A DNA stretch of 12,330 nucleotides from contig CAYMFM010000099.1 of assembly GCA_964389685.1 (NCBI GenBank), forward strand, positions 1-12,330. Direction: 5' to 3'. The position numbers were made by a program, and so were the translations under genes. The notes below the pieces were generated by a model, which was given only the letters and a program-made list of their open reading frames with translations, had not been told where the DNA came from and made no database searches. The first letter of the stretch is position 1. Every line of letters starts with the position of its first letter. Of this stretch, positions 1-8,071 are shown piece after piece. Source of the DNA: G020353115 sp964389685 (GTDB taxonomy: Bacteria > Bacteroidota > Bacteroidia > Bacteroidales > VadinHA17).

Positions 1-560
1 AATTCCAGACATTGCAAACATTCTTCTTTACTGTACGTTGTTACATAAATCCCTTGCCAAGTATAAGTAAGATATCTCCCGGGTGCAAAGAAATATTTCT
101 CTTCTCCATAGGTGAATGGATTTATTACATCTTAATTTATAACAAGCATTTTAAGTGCTTCCTCTACAATTGATTCACTGACGATTGTTTATAATACTCC
201 TAACATTCTTTAGTAATCAATCTGAGAAAGGTGTGGTCCTTTGACATATAAATTTTGTATACAATTTGTTTACTATATATTAATTCAAAAATACCTAAAA
301 ATGTTACTCCTTTTCCACCCTTTTTTACGAATGAATACTTATTTGCATTTGATTCTTGAAATCAACGTCAAAAAGAGATATACGGGATATAGATCCCCAA
401 GGAATATAGGTTTTGAAAGAATATATTGGTTTTTCTAAAACAAATATAGGGAAAACCCAGAATCTTATACAATTAATGGAATGGTGTTTTAAAACACTAT
501 TTTGAATGTTGATCTGAGCTGAACATGGATCATATCTCCCTCTCCGGTGTCTACACCATA

Positions 561-573
561 TCCGCCTGGCGGA
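561..573. repeat. Short palindrome TCCGCC-T-GGCGGA
   Basis: This is a perfect 6-bp inverted repeat around a single T. From memory, TCCGCC/GGCGGA palindromes are frequent between genes in Bacteroidota and behave like REP-type units. It lies just upstream of the larger fold at 595-669 and has no T-tract that would suggest a terminator. Confidence 0.5.
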
Positions 574-594
574 GAGTAATCCCTGAAAAACTAA

Positions 595-669
595 AAACCT
601 GACAGATTTGTACCATTGGTCCCAACGGGGAAATCCGTCAGGTTTAGTACGGTGGAAAGCCCCGTTGGG
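595..669. repeat. Composite inverted repeat with competing stems
   Basis: Arms at 595-609 and 631-645 (cores CCTGACAGATTT and AAATCCGTCAGG) pair over 15 bp with one mismatch around a 21-nt loop. The second half of that loop, CCCAACGGGG at 621-630, is a perfect 10-bp inverted match to CCCCGTTGGG at 660-669. The two pairings are topologically exclusive, so the element could switch between folds if transcribed. A related CCTGTCAGATTTT occurs at 798-810. The element most resembles an interspersed Bacteroidota repeat; a regulatory RNA role is only a possibility. Confidence 0.55.
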
Positions 670-722
670 CCTGTCCGGCCAGGAGCGATATGTTTTTAGA
701 ATAACTTCACAAGCCACCACAT

Positions 723-759
723 CCCCCTTCTCCCTTGCAAAACCATTCCCTCAAGGGGG
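723..759. repeat. CCCCCTT/AAGGGGG inverted repeat
   Basis: Seven-base arms at 723-729 and 753-759 flank a 23-nt spacer, inside which CTCCCTTG (730-737) can also pair with the purine-rich right arm. C-rich/G-rich hairpins of this kind recur between Bacteroidota genes. No T-run follows, so I do not call a terminator. Confidence 0.4.
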
Positions 760-884
760 AGGAATAACACCTGCCTTAGAACCGGGGGCGCCTAACCCTG
801 TCAGATTTTGAATGAATAAAATGCCTAACTTTGGGATAACAGGCAATTCAATAGATTATACTTCACAAAATACCCCATAACATC

Positions 885-2399
885 ATGAAAAAAGAATTTT
901 TGCTAATCCCGTTAATCATCCTATTATCTAATTGCCAACCTCAACCGAAGACTCAGACAGACGCAGAAGAGCCGGAAGGAGTTTCTTTTCAATCTTCAGA
1001 TGCAGATCTGAATGATCTTTTCGACTGGTCGAAGAACCAGGCACTGGCCTATGCCTTTGACGATGACCCGGTAGGACTCTGGTACGAGGCATCACTACCG
1101 GGAAGGGAAGCGTTCTGCATGCGGGATGTCTCCCATCAAAGCATGGGGGCACATATCCTCGGCCTCGCGGAATATACGAAGAATATGCTCCGGAAATTTG
1201 CAGAGAATATTTCGGAATCGAGGGACTGGTGCAGCTACTGGGAGATTGACCGGTATGGAAATCCTGCCGTTGTAGACTATTCTGATGATGCCTCTTTCTG
1301 GTATAACCTGCCGGCAAACTTTGATGTGATGGATTGTTGTTACCGAATGTACCTCTGGACCGGAGACAGAACCTACATCAATGATCCGGTCTTCCTCAAT
1401 TTTTATAAACGAACAGTTGACGATTACGCAGAACGCTGGGATCTGAGCCTGGAAAAGATCATGAAAAGGCAACGGATTATGAATATACAAGATACAGTGG
1501 GAGGTGTGAACCGGTTCCAGCTGGCACGTGGGATCCCCGGTTATGACGAAGGCGATCCGGGATTTGTGGTGGCACTGGATTTGCTGGTCACCCTGCATGC
1601 AGGCTATCGTGCCTATTCACGAATGATGATGCTGCACGGTGAGGAAGAAAAAGCTGAGAAGTTCTTGAATAAGGCAGAGGAGGTAAGAACATTCATAGAA
1701 ACAGCATGGTGGGATGAGGAGAACCAACATTTTTATACCAACCTGAACAAGGATTATCAGCTCTCCTGGTTCGGACCGGATCATTCCATTCCTTACTGGA
1801 ACGGAACGGATGATGAAGAGAAGATGAGAGCGGTTGTGGATGAGTTCATTGAACAGGTTGCTGAAACCCCATCCGACAGGGTGGAGGGTTTGTCGCACCT
1901 TTCTGAAACCCTCTACCGGTATGGAGAGCATGACATGGCCTATGATCTTCTGATGCGGTTGATGAACAGCAGCCGGAAAGAGTATCCGGAGGTATCCTAT
2001 ACGACCGTGGCTTCCATAGTCACCGGACTAATGGGTATTGAACTGGAGATATTTCCTCCTGAGATGGCACTTTCCATGGGGTACTATGTTGATAAGTACA
2101 TTACCACCCTTCCCAGGTTTACCCCTAAAACCGGGTGGGCTCAGATTAAAAACCTGGTGATACGCAAGAACAATATCTCTGTTCGACACGATGGAATTAC
2201 CAGGACTATTTTGTCAAACGATTCCGGTCCTTCCTTCATCTGGAAGGCTAAATTTCCGGGATCTTTTGATACGCTCCTGGTGAACGGTGAACCGGTTCAG
2301 GCTACCCAGGAAAAACTGTTTGCCATAGATCAGCAGATATCATGGGTAAGGATAACGGTTGGTCCTCGTAACTCCTTTACGGTGGAGGTGCCGGAATAG
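885..2399 (+). CDS. Lipoprotein, six-hairpin glycosidase-like
   Basis: This is a 504-residue predicted lipoprotein. The start gives a classic lipoprotein signal peptide: Lys-Lys at 2-3, a hydrophobic core at 5-14 and a lipobox Leu-Ser-Asn-Cys with the lipidated Cys at residue 17, so export and attachment to a membrane are expected. The body is rich in aromatic and acidic helical segments typical of (alpha/alpha)6-barrel, six-hairpin glycosidases. PGREAFCMRDVSHQ at 72-85 resembles the Arg-Asp active-site region of such enzymes, and acidic candidates follow in the Trp-rich stretch around residues 110-135. The last ~90 residues look beta-rich, like an accessory sandwich domain. Substrate and GH family cannot be read from the sequence; relatives of trehalase, debranching or rhamnosidase-type enzymes are possible. 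No Shine-Dalgarno precedes the ATG, as usual in Bacteroidota. It stands alone, so no operon partner suggests its substrate. Confidence 0.72.
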   Translation: MKKEFLLIPLIILLSNCQPQPKTQTDAEEPEGVSFQSSDADLNDLFDWSKNQALAYAFDDDPVGLWYEASLPGREAFCMRDVSHQSMGAHILGLAEYTKNMLRKFAENISESRDWCSYWEIDRYGNPAVVDYSDDASFWYNLPANFDVMDCCYRMYLWTGDRTYINDPVFLNFYKRTVDDYAERWDLSLEKIMKRQRIMNIQDTVGGVNRFQLARGIPGYDEGDPGFVVALDLLVTLHAGYRAYSRMMMLHGEEEKAEKFLNKAEEVRTFIETAWWDEENQHFYTNLNKDYQLSWFGPDHSIPYWNGTDDEEKMRAVVDEFIEQVAETPSDRVEGLSHLSETLYRYGEHDMAYDLLMRLMNSSRKEYPEVSYTTVASIVTGLMGIELEIFPPEMALSMGYYVDKYITTLPRFTPKTGWAQIKNLVIRKNNISVRHDGITRTILSNDSGPSFIWKAKFPGSFDTLLVNGEPVQATQEKLFAIDQQISWVRITVGPRNSFTVEVPE

Positions 2400-2422
2400 G
2401 CCTGCCCCTTGTTTTCCCGGTA

Positions 2423-2449
2423 CCGTCTGACCCATTTGGGGTCTGACGG
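2423..2449. repeat. REP-like hairpin, CCGTC...GACGG type
   Basis: CCGTC (2423-2427) pairs with GACGG (2445-2449) and GACCC (2429-2433) with GGGTC (2439-2443). A T-T mismatch separates the two stems and the loop is 5 nt. The 27-nt layout is identical to the element at 10931-10957. It lies 24 bp after the lipoprotein stop codon but lacks a T-tract. Confidence 0.6.
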
Positions 2450-2530
2450 ATGGGGCTTGTACTTCAACCGGTCAGACCGTTTGTTCAGATGAGGGGTGTG
2501 ATGAGCTACATAGTGGCGACATATCTTTAG

Positions 2531-2550
2531 CCCCAGGCTTCAGCCTGGGG
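2531..2550. repeat. CCCCAGGC/GCCTGGGG hairpin, copy 1
   Basis: Eight paired bases (2531-2538 with 2543-2550) close a TTCA tetraloop; the loop ends T and A could also pair. The same 8-bp stem recurs at 12228-12246 with a TGC loop. Both copies are followed by an AT-rich TAT-containing spacer and a GACCC motif, so they look like two members of one composite repeat. Confidence 0.65.
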
Positions 2551-2669
2551 TTATATGCGACCCTTAGATATTCGGTCCAACTCCTATTACATTTCAGGGG
2601 AAAACTTTTCAAGGACCGAAAAAAGGTATACCTTATTCAATGAACCAGACCAGAAGGTATCTACCCATA

Positions 2670-2722
2670 CTCGTACCGCGAACTTCCCATTATGCAATTC
2701 CCTCGCGCAGTCGCAGTACGAG
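2670..2722. repeat. Inverted repeat, CTCGTAC/GTACGAG arms
   Basis: CTCGTACCGCGA at 2670-2681 matches the reverse complement of TCGCAGTACGAG at 2711-2722 at 11 of 12 positions, with 29 nt between. Its function is unknown; it may be part of a longer decayed repeat. Confidence 0.45.
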
Positions 2723-2916
2723 AGGTTTATCGGTCAGACCGGCTCCCTCAATTCCAACACACAATCCAGCGGTCAGACCTGTCCTGAAGAAACGGTAGTC
2801 GTTTTACGGTAACGAAGCCCGTATCGTATAACGGTCATCGGTCACGGAAGGGAAAATCCAGCCTTATAATGAATTAGTCGGCAAACTCAAGCAATGACAG
2901 ATCATTCTGGAGATAT

Positions 2917-2951
2917 AGACCTATCAGTGTCTATTAGACCTGACAGAGTCT
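2917..2951. repeat. Tandem AGAC-N8-GTCT units
   Basis: AGAC and GTCT arms around 8 nt occur at 2917-2932 and again at 2936-2951, separated by ATT. The two 16-mers share AGACCT and GTCT ends. The second contains CCTGACAGA, which is also found in the fold at 595-669. Confidence 0.4.
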
Positions 2952-2990
2952 GTTTTATTTCAAATTGGAACCTGTCCCTGTTTAAGATTA

Positions 2991-3077
2991 GTCCCATTAG
3001 GGACTTACAGACAGTAGCCAGCAACTTCAGTGGCTGTGGTGAGAAGAGGCAGAATTAATGGACGTCCCGTAAGGGAC
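2991..3077. repeat. Paired GTCCC-N4-GGGAC hairpins
   Basis: Perfect 5-bp stems with 4-nt loops lie at 2991-3004 (loop ATTA) and 3064-3077 (loop GTAA). Each is followed by a purine/AT stretch. Between them AGCCA and TGGCT (about 3015-3035) form another small stem. The regular arrangement suggests one composite interspersed repeat rather than unrelated hairpins. Confidence 0.55.
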
Positions 3078-3149
3078 TGAAAGATACTCTAAAGGCAAAA
3101 GTGCCAACCAGGGGTCAGGCCGGCTCCCTCAAATCCAACACACCCTCCA

Positions 3150-3216
3150 GCCCTGTGAAATAAACAACAATCAAATAATGAAAAGCATAGATTACAGGAT
3201 CCCAATTTCACAGGGC
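3150..3216. repeat. Perfect 12-bp inverted repeat GCCCTGTGAAAT/ATTTCACAGGGC
   Basis: Arms at 3150-3161 and 3205-3216 are perfectly complementary around 43 nt. The right arm extends to ATTTCACAGGGCCAG (3205-3219), and the same 15-mer recurs at 10994-11008. The element lies 70 bp past the stop of the downstream permease gene. Confidence 0.6.
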
Positions 3217-3287
3217 CAGTAACGAAAGTCGTTTGTCGGTAATGTCTTTTTTACGAAAAACGAGTAACGAGTTACGAAACATGAAAG

Positions 3288-5648
3288 TCACTCGTACTTC
3301 AACGAAACCGCCGGATTTATTTTTGCAGTCCGGATAACCTGGTAACTGATAGACAGGATGGCTATGATCAATACGAGAATAGCAGCAGCAACAAAGATCC
3401 AGGGGTTTATTTCTGTCCTGTAGGCAAATTCCTGCAACCAACGTGTCATAAACCACCATGCTACAGGCCAGGCAACCAGGCTTGATAGCAGGATCCATTT
3501 CAAAGTGTCCCAGGAAAAAAGGGTCATGATCTTCAATGGACTGGACCCCATCGCTTTGCGGATACCGATTTCTTTGGTCCGTTTCTCCGTCAAGAAGGAT
3601 GTAAGTCCAATTAATCCCAGCAGGGATAGAAATACGGCAAGCAAAGCAAATAAGGTAAACAGCGATCGCAGTTTTTCTTCCGATTGGTAGAGCTTCTCAT
3701 ATTTATTATCCAGAAATTCTAATGCCATTGGAAATTGTGGATTATGAACATCCCACACTTTCCGAACCTGCTTGAGAGTACCAGCAATATTATCCGGTTT
3801 GATTTTTAGAAAGATATACCCGGATACTGTTCGAGCTAACCGGAGACATAATGGTTCCACTTTTTTATGCAGGGATTTGAAATGAAAATCTTTCATTACT
3901 CCAATAATCTTGCCCTGACGATTCCACAATTGAAACCTTTTTCCGACAGGATCTTTTAGTCCCATATGACGAATAGCTGCTTCATTAAGAATAAAATCGC
4001 CTGAATCAGATGGATGGTTCAGATCAAAATTTCTTCCTTCAGATAATTCAATTCCGAAGAGAGGAATATAATCGTGATCCACTATATACTGATGTATGAT
4101 CATGGATGTTTCTTCCTCTCTGCCTTCCCAATCGACTGCTGATGTTGATGCAACGGTATAGGTTGGAAGTTGAGAACAATAGGTTATGTGCTCAATCCCT
4201 GGATAGTTTTTCAATTCCCGCTTGAAGGAAGGGAAATTATTGTACATTTCCCCATTTATTCGGCTATAAAGGACCAGATCTTTATCCAGACCAATGTTTC
4301 TGTTTTGAATATCTTTTAATTGCTTGTATATGATACCGGTACATGTAATCATGAAAACAGCAATGAAAAACTGGATAAAAACAAGAATCCTCCTGAAAAA
4401 GGAAGGTCCCGCTTTTATATCACCCTTGATAATTCGGACGGGATTGAAGGAGGAGAGGAATAGGGAAGGGTAAGCTCCTGATATGAATCCAGTAAAGATA
4501 ACAAGGAACACCATACCCAATGTAAATGAAGGATCCATATAGTTCATTGATAATTCTTTTCCTGTTAATTGATTAAAGGAAGGAATTACTAACTCAACTA
4601 TAAGCATGGCAAGCAGATAGGAAATTAGTATGAACAAATATGATTCACTCATAAATTGGCCAAACAATTGGATTCTGCAGGCACCGTGAACTTTCCGGAT
4701 TCCAACCTCCAGTGCCCTGCGGGTTGAGCGGGCAGTTGAAAGATTTATATAGTTAAATACAGCGATCAGAAGAATAAAAATTCCCACAAGGGCGAAGATC
4801 AAAATATACTGCTCTTTGGGTTCAGAATGTGAATACAGGTCGATATCAAAATCCGATCTCAAATGGACATCCGACAGGGGTTGTAACCAGAAATCGGTAC
4901 TTTCAAACTGATAATTCTCCTTCATAAATTCGGTGAATTTTTTACTCAGTACACCGATATCAGTACCTTCTTGAAGCAATGCATACCCATAGAAATTTTG
5001 ATCATACCAGGATTCCGAATAATAATAGGAATCGGATTTCAGAATGTCAAAATTGCAGAGAATGTCAAATTTCAGATGTGAGTTTAAGGGTATGTTCTCC
5101 ACCACTCCGGAAACCGAAAAAACCTGGTCTTCATTTATTGTGATGAATTGACCGGTTGCATCTGCATCGCCGAAATATTTTTTAGCAATTCTATCAGTTA
5201 ACAATACACTATTCACATCCGGGAAAGGATTTTCTGCAGATCCGGATAAAAATCTGAATGAAAAAAGAGAAAAGATCTCTTTATCAGCATAAGCAACCTT
5301 TGTTTCATAGAATTTCTTATTACCATGGGACACTAATACTTCACGTGTTTCAGGCCTGAATCTTGCCGTTTCAATGATCTCGGGAAATTTTTCTTCAAAC
5401 GTCGGGGGCATTACAGCAGGTGAAACCGCTATTTTAAATTCCAGGTCTTCATTATGAACTGTTTGGACAAAACGATAGATCCTTTCATAATTCGGGTGGA
5501 ATGTATCGAAACTCAGTTCATCAAGGATCCATAAGTAGATGATTACAACAGATGCTATACCGATGGATAGTCCCAGGATGTTATTCAGGGAGTAGGTTTT
5601 GTGTTTGTATAAAAAACGCAACAGGGATTTTATATAGTTCCTTATCAT
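3288..5648 (-). CDS. ABC transporter permease, doubled MacB/FtsX type (downstream paralog)
   Basis: This is a 786-residue inner-membrane permease of the MacB/FtsX superfamily. A first transmembrane helix at about 22-42 leads into a periplasmic core domain. A three-helix FtsX block follows, starting near residue 280 and carrying EVGIRKVHGA at 314-323. The arrangement then repeats: a helix at about 425-445, a second periplasmic domain, and a final FtsX block with EIGIRKAMGS from 693. MacB permeases usually have about four helices per chain, so this is an internally doubled form known in Bacteroidota. Such proteins need an ATPase partner to move or release lipids, peptides or drugs by mechanotransmission; none is encoded here. 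It starts 35 bp after its paralog's stop, so the two are probably cotranscribed. The ATG aligns with the paralog's MIRNY start. Substrate unknown. Confidence 0.88.
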   Translation of the reverse strand: MIRNYIKSLLRFLYKHKTYSLNNILGLSIGIASVVIIYLWILDELSFDTFHPNYERIYRFVQTVHNEDLEFKIAVSPAVMPPTFEEKFPEIIETARFRPETREVLVSHGNKKFYETKVAYADKEIFSLFSFRFLSGSAENPFPDVNSVLLTDRIAKKYFGDADATGQFITINEDQVFSVSGVVENIPLNSHLKFDILCNFDILKSDSYYYSESWYDQNFYGYALLQEGTDIGVLSKKFTEFMKENYQFESTDFWLQPLSDVHLRSDFDIDLYSHSEPKEQYILIFALVGIFILLIAVFNYINLSTARSTRRALEVGIRKVHGACRIQLFGQFMSESYLFILISYLLAMLIVELVIPSFNQLTGKELSMNYMDPSFTLGMVFLVIFTGFISGAYPSLFLSSFNPVRIIKGDIKAGPSFFRRILVFIQFFIAVFMITCTGIIYKQLKDIQNRNIGLDKDLVLYSRINGEMYNNFPSFKRELKNYPGIEHITYCSQLPTYTVASTSAVDWEGREEETSMIIHQYIVDHDYIPLFGIELSEGRNFDLNHPSDSGDFILNEAAIRHMGLKDPVGKRFQLWNRQGKIIGVMKDFHFKSLHKKVEPLCLRLARTVSGYIFLKIKPDNIAGTLKQVRKVWDVHNPQFPMALEFLDNKYEKLYQSEEKLRSLFTLFALLAVFLSLLGLIGLTSFLTEKRTKEIGIRKAMGSSPLKIMTLFSWDTLKWILLSSLVAWPVAWWFMTRWLQEFAYRTEINPWIFVAAAILVLIIAILSISYQVIRTAKINPAVSLKYE

Positions 5649-5683
5649 GTTTCTATTTTATCGGGGAGTTATCTTTTTAACTA

Positions 5684-8038
5684 TTATTCATATTTCAGTG
5701 AAACCGCCGGATTGGTTCCTGCAATTCGAATAACCTCAAAGATGATGGATAGGATAGCGATAATCAATACAAGAATAACCGCAGCAGCAAAAATCCAGAT
5801 TTCAATCTCCGTTTTATAAGCAAAACCCTGTAACCAGCGGTTCATGAACCACCAGGCAACGGGCCAGGCAACCAGGTTTGATAGCAGGATCCATTTCAAC
5901 GCATCCCAGGAGAAGAGGGTCATGATCTGCCGGGTATTGGATCCCATCGCTTTACGGATCCCGATCTCTTTTGTCCGTTTTTCTGCCAAAAAGGAAGATA
6001 AACCATATAATCCAAGGCAGGAAAGAAAAATGGCAAGGAGTGCAAAAAGGGTGAAAAGAGTCCGTAACTTTTCTTCCGAAGTGTACAGCTTTTCATATTC
6101 CTGATTGATGAACTGGAAATCCATGGGAAAGAATGGATTAATCTGCTTGGCAACCTTTTCAATATTTTTCATTGTCCCTTGCACATTCTGTCCGTCAATG
6201 CGAATGTATATGTAGCCAAAAACCCTTGGCTCTAAATACATACACAGCGGTTCAATCTCCTTATGTGCCGATTTGTAATTGAAGTCCTTTGTAACCCCAA
6301 TGATCTTTCCATCCCTACCCCACAGTGTGAACCGTTTTCCGATTGGATCTTCCATTCCCATCTGGCGAATAGCTGCTTCGTTCAATATAAAATCACCCGA
6401 ATCGGAAGGATGGTTGAGGTTAAAGTTTCTTCCGGCTGCCATTTCGATGCCGAAGGTTGGTATGTAATCGTGATCTACGATAAACCGGTGGATCAATACC
6501 CTGGTCTGCTCATTTTTACCCTCCCAATCGATTCCGGAAGTCGAGGCTACATTGTAGGTCGGCAGGTTGGAACAATAGGTTAGGCTTTGAATACCCGGGT
6601 ATTTCAAGAGTTCCTGTTTAAAGGTGAAATAGTCACGGGAGAGGTTCCCCCTGACGCGACTGTATAAAACAAGCTCCTTATCCAGGCCAAGATTGATGTT
6701 TTGAATGTAGGTGAGTTGATAATACACAATCCCGGTGCAAATAATCATCATGATGGCAATGGAAAATTGAACAGTGACCAGGATCCTTCTGAAGGCAGCA
6801 GGTCCTGCGTTGATCTGTCCTTTCATTATTTGTACCGGATTATAAGAGGAGAGGAATAGGGCAGGGTATCCTCCCGAGATCATTCCGGTGAAAATGACCA
6901 GGATGATCATCCCAATGGTAAACTGTGGGTTTGAATAATCAACGGATACCTCCTTCCCGGTGAAATGATTGAATGCAGGCAGGACAAGTTCCACAAGCAA
7001 CATGGCGATCAGGTAAGAAAATATGACGAGAGTAAAAGATTCTCCCATGAACTGCCGGATCAATTGAGGTCGCTTTGCCCCATGTACTTTTCGAACCCCC
7101 ACTTCAAGCGCCCGCCTGGTTGACCGCGCAGTCGACAGGTTGATGTAATTGATGATTGCAATCAGAACAATCAATATGCCAATGATGTAGAAGATCTTTA
7201 TGTATTGATGAGTGGGTTCCGTATGGGAGTATACATCAATATCAAAATCGGAGTGTAAATGGACTTCTGACAGGGGTTGTAACCAGAAATTGGTCACATC
7301 ATTTATATCGTTTTCAATCATGTACTGGTCAAACTTCGGACCTAAGCTTTTATAATCTGCACCCTCCTGTAGCAAAGCATATCCATAATAAAAGTTGTTA
7401 TTCCACCCCAGGTAATAACCGTACGATTCAAGTATTTCAAAATTTCCAATAATATCGAACTGTAGGTGAGAATTCGCAGGTATATTTTTCAGAATACCGG
7501 TTATGGTATAAATCTCCGTCTGGTTAATGTATAATGTTTTGCCGATGGGATCCTCATTACCAAAATATTTTTCAGCAATACGTTCCGTGATCAATAATGA
7601 ATTGATATCTGGGAAAGGATTCTCAGCCGATCCTTTAATAAATCGATAAGAGAAAAGTTTAAAAAATTCCTGGTCAGCAAAGGCAACCCGGTGCTCATAA
7701 AACTTTTTGTCTTCATAACTTACCAGCACTTCTGGTAAGCCGGGTCTGAACCTTGCAGTCTCAATAATTTCAGGGAACAATTCCTCAAAAGTGGGAGGCA
7801 GGATGGCAGGATTAGCTGCGACAAAAAAATCACCATCTTCATAATGCTGTGTCTGAACAAACCGGTACAGGTTCTCGTAGTTCTCATGAAAAGTATCGAA
7901 ACTGAGTTCATCCAGGATCCATAAATAGATGAGAACCGCAGAAGCCATACCGATGGACAGACCAAGCAGGTTATTCAGGGAGTACGCTTTATGTTTACCA
8001 ATAAAACGTATGAAAGCGATGAAATAATTCCGGATCAT
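5684..8038 (-). CDS. ABC transporter permease, doubled MacB/FtsX type (upstream paralog)
   Basis: This 784-residue paralog of the next gene is 45 of 60 identical over the first 60 residues, and both proteins end NPAVSLKYE. It has the same order of parts: helix at about 22-42, periplasmic core, FtsX block with EVGVRKVHGA at 312-321, second helix and periplasmic domain, FtsX block with EIGIRKAMGS from 691. With two doubled chains, the pair could assemble as a heterodimer or as two separate transporters. It is the first gene of the minus-strand operon, and its ATG lies 23 nt from the start predicted for a sigma-54 promoter at 8072-8087. The divergent neighbour is an NtrC-type regulator, which fits sigma-54 control. 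The cargo cannot be inferred; related systems handle antimicrobial peptides, macrolides, lipoproteins or envelope stress. Confidence 0.88.
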   Translation of the reverse strand: MIRNYFIAFIRFIGKHKAYSLNNLLGLSIGMASAVLIYLWILDELSFDTFHENYENLYRFVQTQHYEDGDFFVAANPAILPPTFEELFPEIIETARFRPGLPEVLVSYEDKKFYEHRVAFADQEFFKLFSYRFIKGSAENPFPDINSLLITERIAEKYFGNEDPIGKTLYINQTEIYTITGILKNIPANSHLQFDIIGNFEILESYGYYLGWNNNFYYGYALLQEGADYKSLGPKFDQYMIENDINDVTNFWLQPLSEVHLHSDFDIDVYSHTEPTHQYIKIFYIIGILIVLIAIINYINLSTARSTRRALEVGVRKVHGAKRPQLIRQFMGESFTLVIFSYLIAMLLVELVLPAFNHFTGKEVSVDYSNPQFTIGMIILVIFTGMISGGYPALFLSSYNPVQIMKGQINAGPAAFRRILVTVQFSIAIMMIICTGIVYYQLTYIQNINLGLDKELVLYSRVRGNLSRDYFTFKQELLKYPGIQSLTYCSNLPTYNVASTSGIDWEGKNEQTRVLIHRFIVDHDYIPTFGIEMAAGRNFNLNHPSDSGDFILNEAAIRQMGMEDPIGKRFTLWGRDGKIIGVTKDFNYKSAHKEIEPLCMYLEPRVFGYIYIRIDGQNVQGTMKNIEKVAKQINPFFPMDFQFINQEYEKLYTSEEKLRTLFTLFALLAIFLSCLGLYGLSSFLAEKRTKEIGIRKAMGSNTRQIMTLFSWDALKWILLSNLVAWPVAWWFMNRWLQGFAYKTEIEIWIFAAAVILVLIIAILSIIFEVIRIAGTNPAVSLKYE

Positions 8039-8071
8039 AATTATGAAATTATCAATTTTTTCTATGATTCG

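Larger units (their letters stand above)
1..884. other. Gene-poor intergenic region, AT-rich then palindrome-rich
   Basis: I see no convincing gene here. Bases 1 to about 480 are AT-rich with stop codons in most frames. Short open frames touch the left edge on both strands (about 3-172 on +, about 1-128 on -), but neither has a recognisable product or a clear start. From about 480 the composition changes and palindromes crowd together: GTGTTTTAAAACAC at 484-497, TCCGCC-T-GGCGGA at 561-573, the composite fold at 595-669, and CCCCCTT/AAGGGGG arms at 723-729 and 753-759. A 131-residue open frame on the minus strand (325-720) is built largely from these repeats and is judged spurious. No strong promoter for the gene at 885 was found; TTTG at 830-833 is followed only by poor -7 candidates near 852-864. 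Confidence 0.6.
2469..2779. repeat. Three copies of CGGTCAGACC
   Basis: The 10-mer CGGTCAGACC occurs at 2469-2478, 2731-2740 and 2770-2779. In the first two copies the next base is G, giving the odd palindrome CGGTC-A-GACCG. A degenerate relative is GGGTCAGGCC at 3112-3121. Confidence 0.6.
2739..3151. repeat. 32-bp direct repeat, two copies
   Basis: Segments 2739-2770 and 3120-3151 match at 29 of 32 positions. Both begin CCGGCTCCCTCAA and end TCCAGC, with a shared TCCAACACAC in the middle. They lie 381 bp apart in direct orientation and enclose the GTCCC and AGAC hairpins. Confidence 0.65.
2400..3287. other. 888-bp repeat-rich region without a credible gene
   Basis: No protein gene can be supported. 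An 85-codon open frame at 2555-2812 (+) runs through palindromes and direct repeats, has no family resemblance and is probably accidental. The region instead holds a mosaic of repeats: the hairpin at 2423-2449, three CGGTCAGACC copies, the CCCCAGGC hairpin at 2531-2550, a 32-bp direct repeat, two GTCCC/GGGAC hairpins, two AGAC/GTCT units and a pair of CCCTGTGAAAT inverted arms. It separates the end of the lipoprotein gene from the end of the permease operon, so both transcripts converge into it. Hairpins here may stop or stabilise transcripts, although none has a convincing U-tract. Confidence 0.65.

Noticed and set aside
1..172. Possible gene fragment at the left edge
   Set aside because: Frames on both strands are open for about 130-170 bp. 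A 22-codon minus-strand frame containing PGDILLILGKG faintly recalls the C-terminal part of Mur ligases, but it ends in a stop and the match is too short to support a pseudogene.
325..720. 131-codon open frame on the minus strand
   Set aside because: Its N-terminal half is a read-through of the composite inverted repeats at 561-669 and the rest crosses AT-rich non-coding DNA; no domain or codon-use signal supports it.
852..864. -7 promoter box for the lipoprotein gene
   Set aside because: Candidates TAGATTAT and TATACTTC match TAnnTTTG at only the TA and two of the last four bases, which is too weak to call despite a TTTG at 830-833.
2423..2449. Rho-independent terminator for the lipoprotein gene
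   Set aside because: The stem is good but no run of T follows on either strand, and the same fold recurs elsewhere, so REP-like repeat is the better call.
2555..2812. 85-codon open frame on the plus strand
   Set aside because: It runs through the CGGTCAGACC and 32-bp repeats, lacks family resemblance and sits in a region otherwise made of repeats.
2400..3287. CRISPR array
   Set aside because: Repeats are of several different families, irregularly spaced, partly inverted and few in number; there are no uniform repeat-spacer units and no cas genes.
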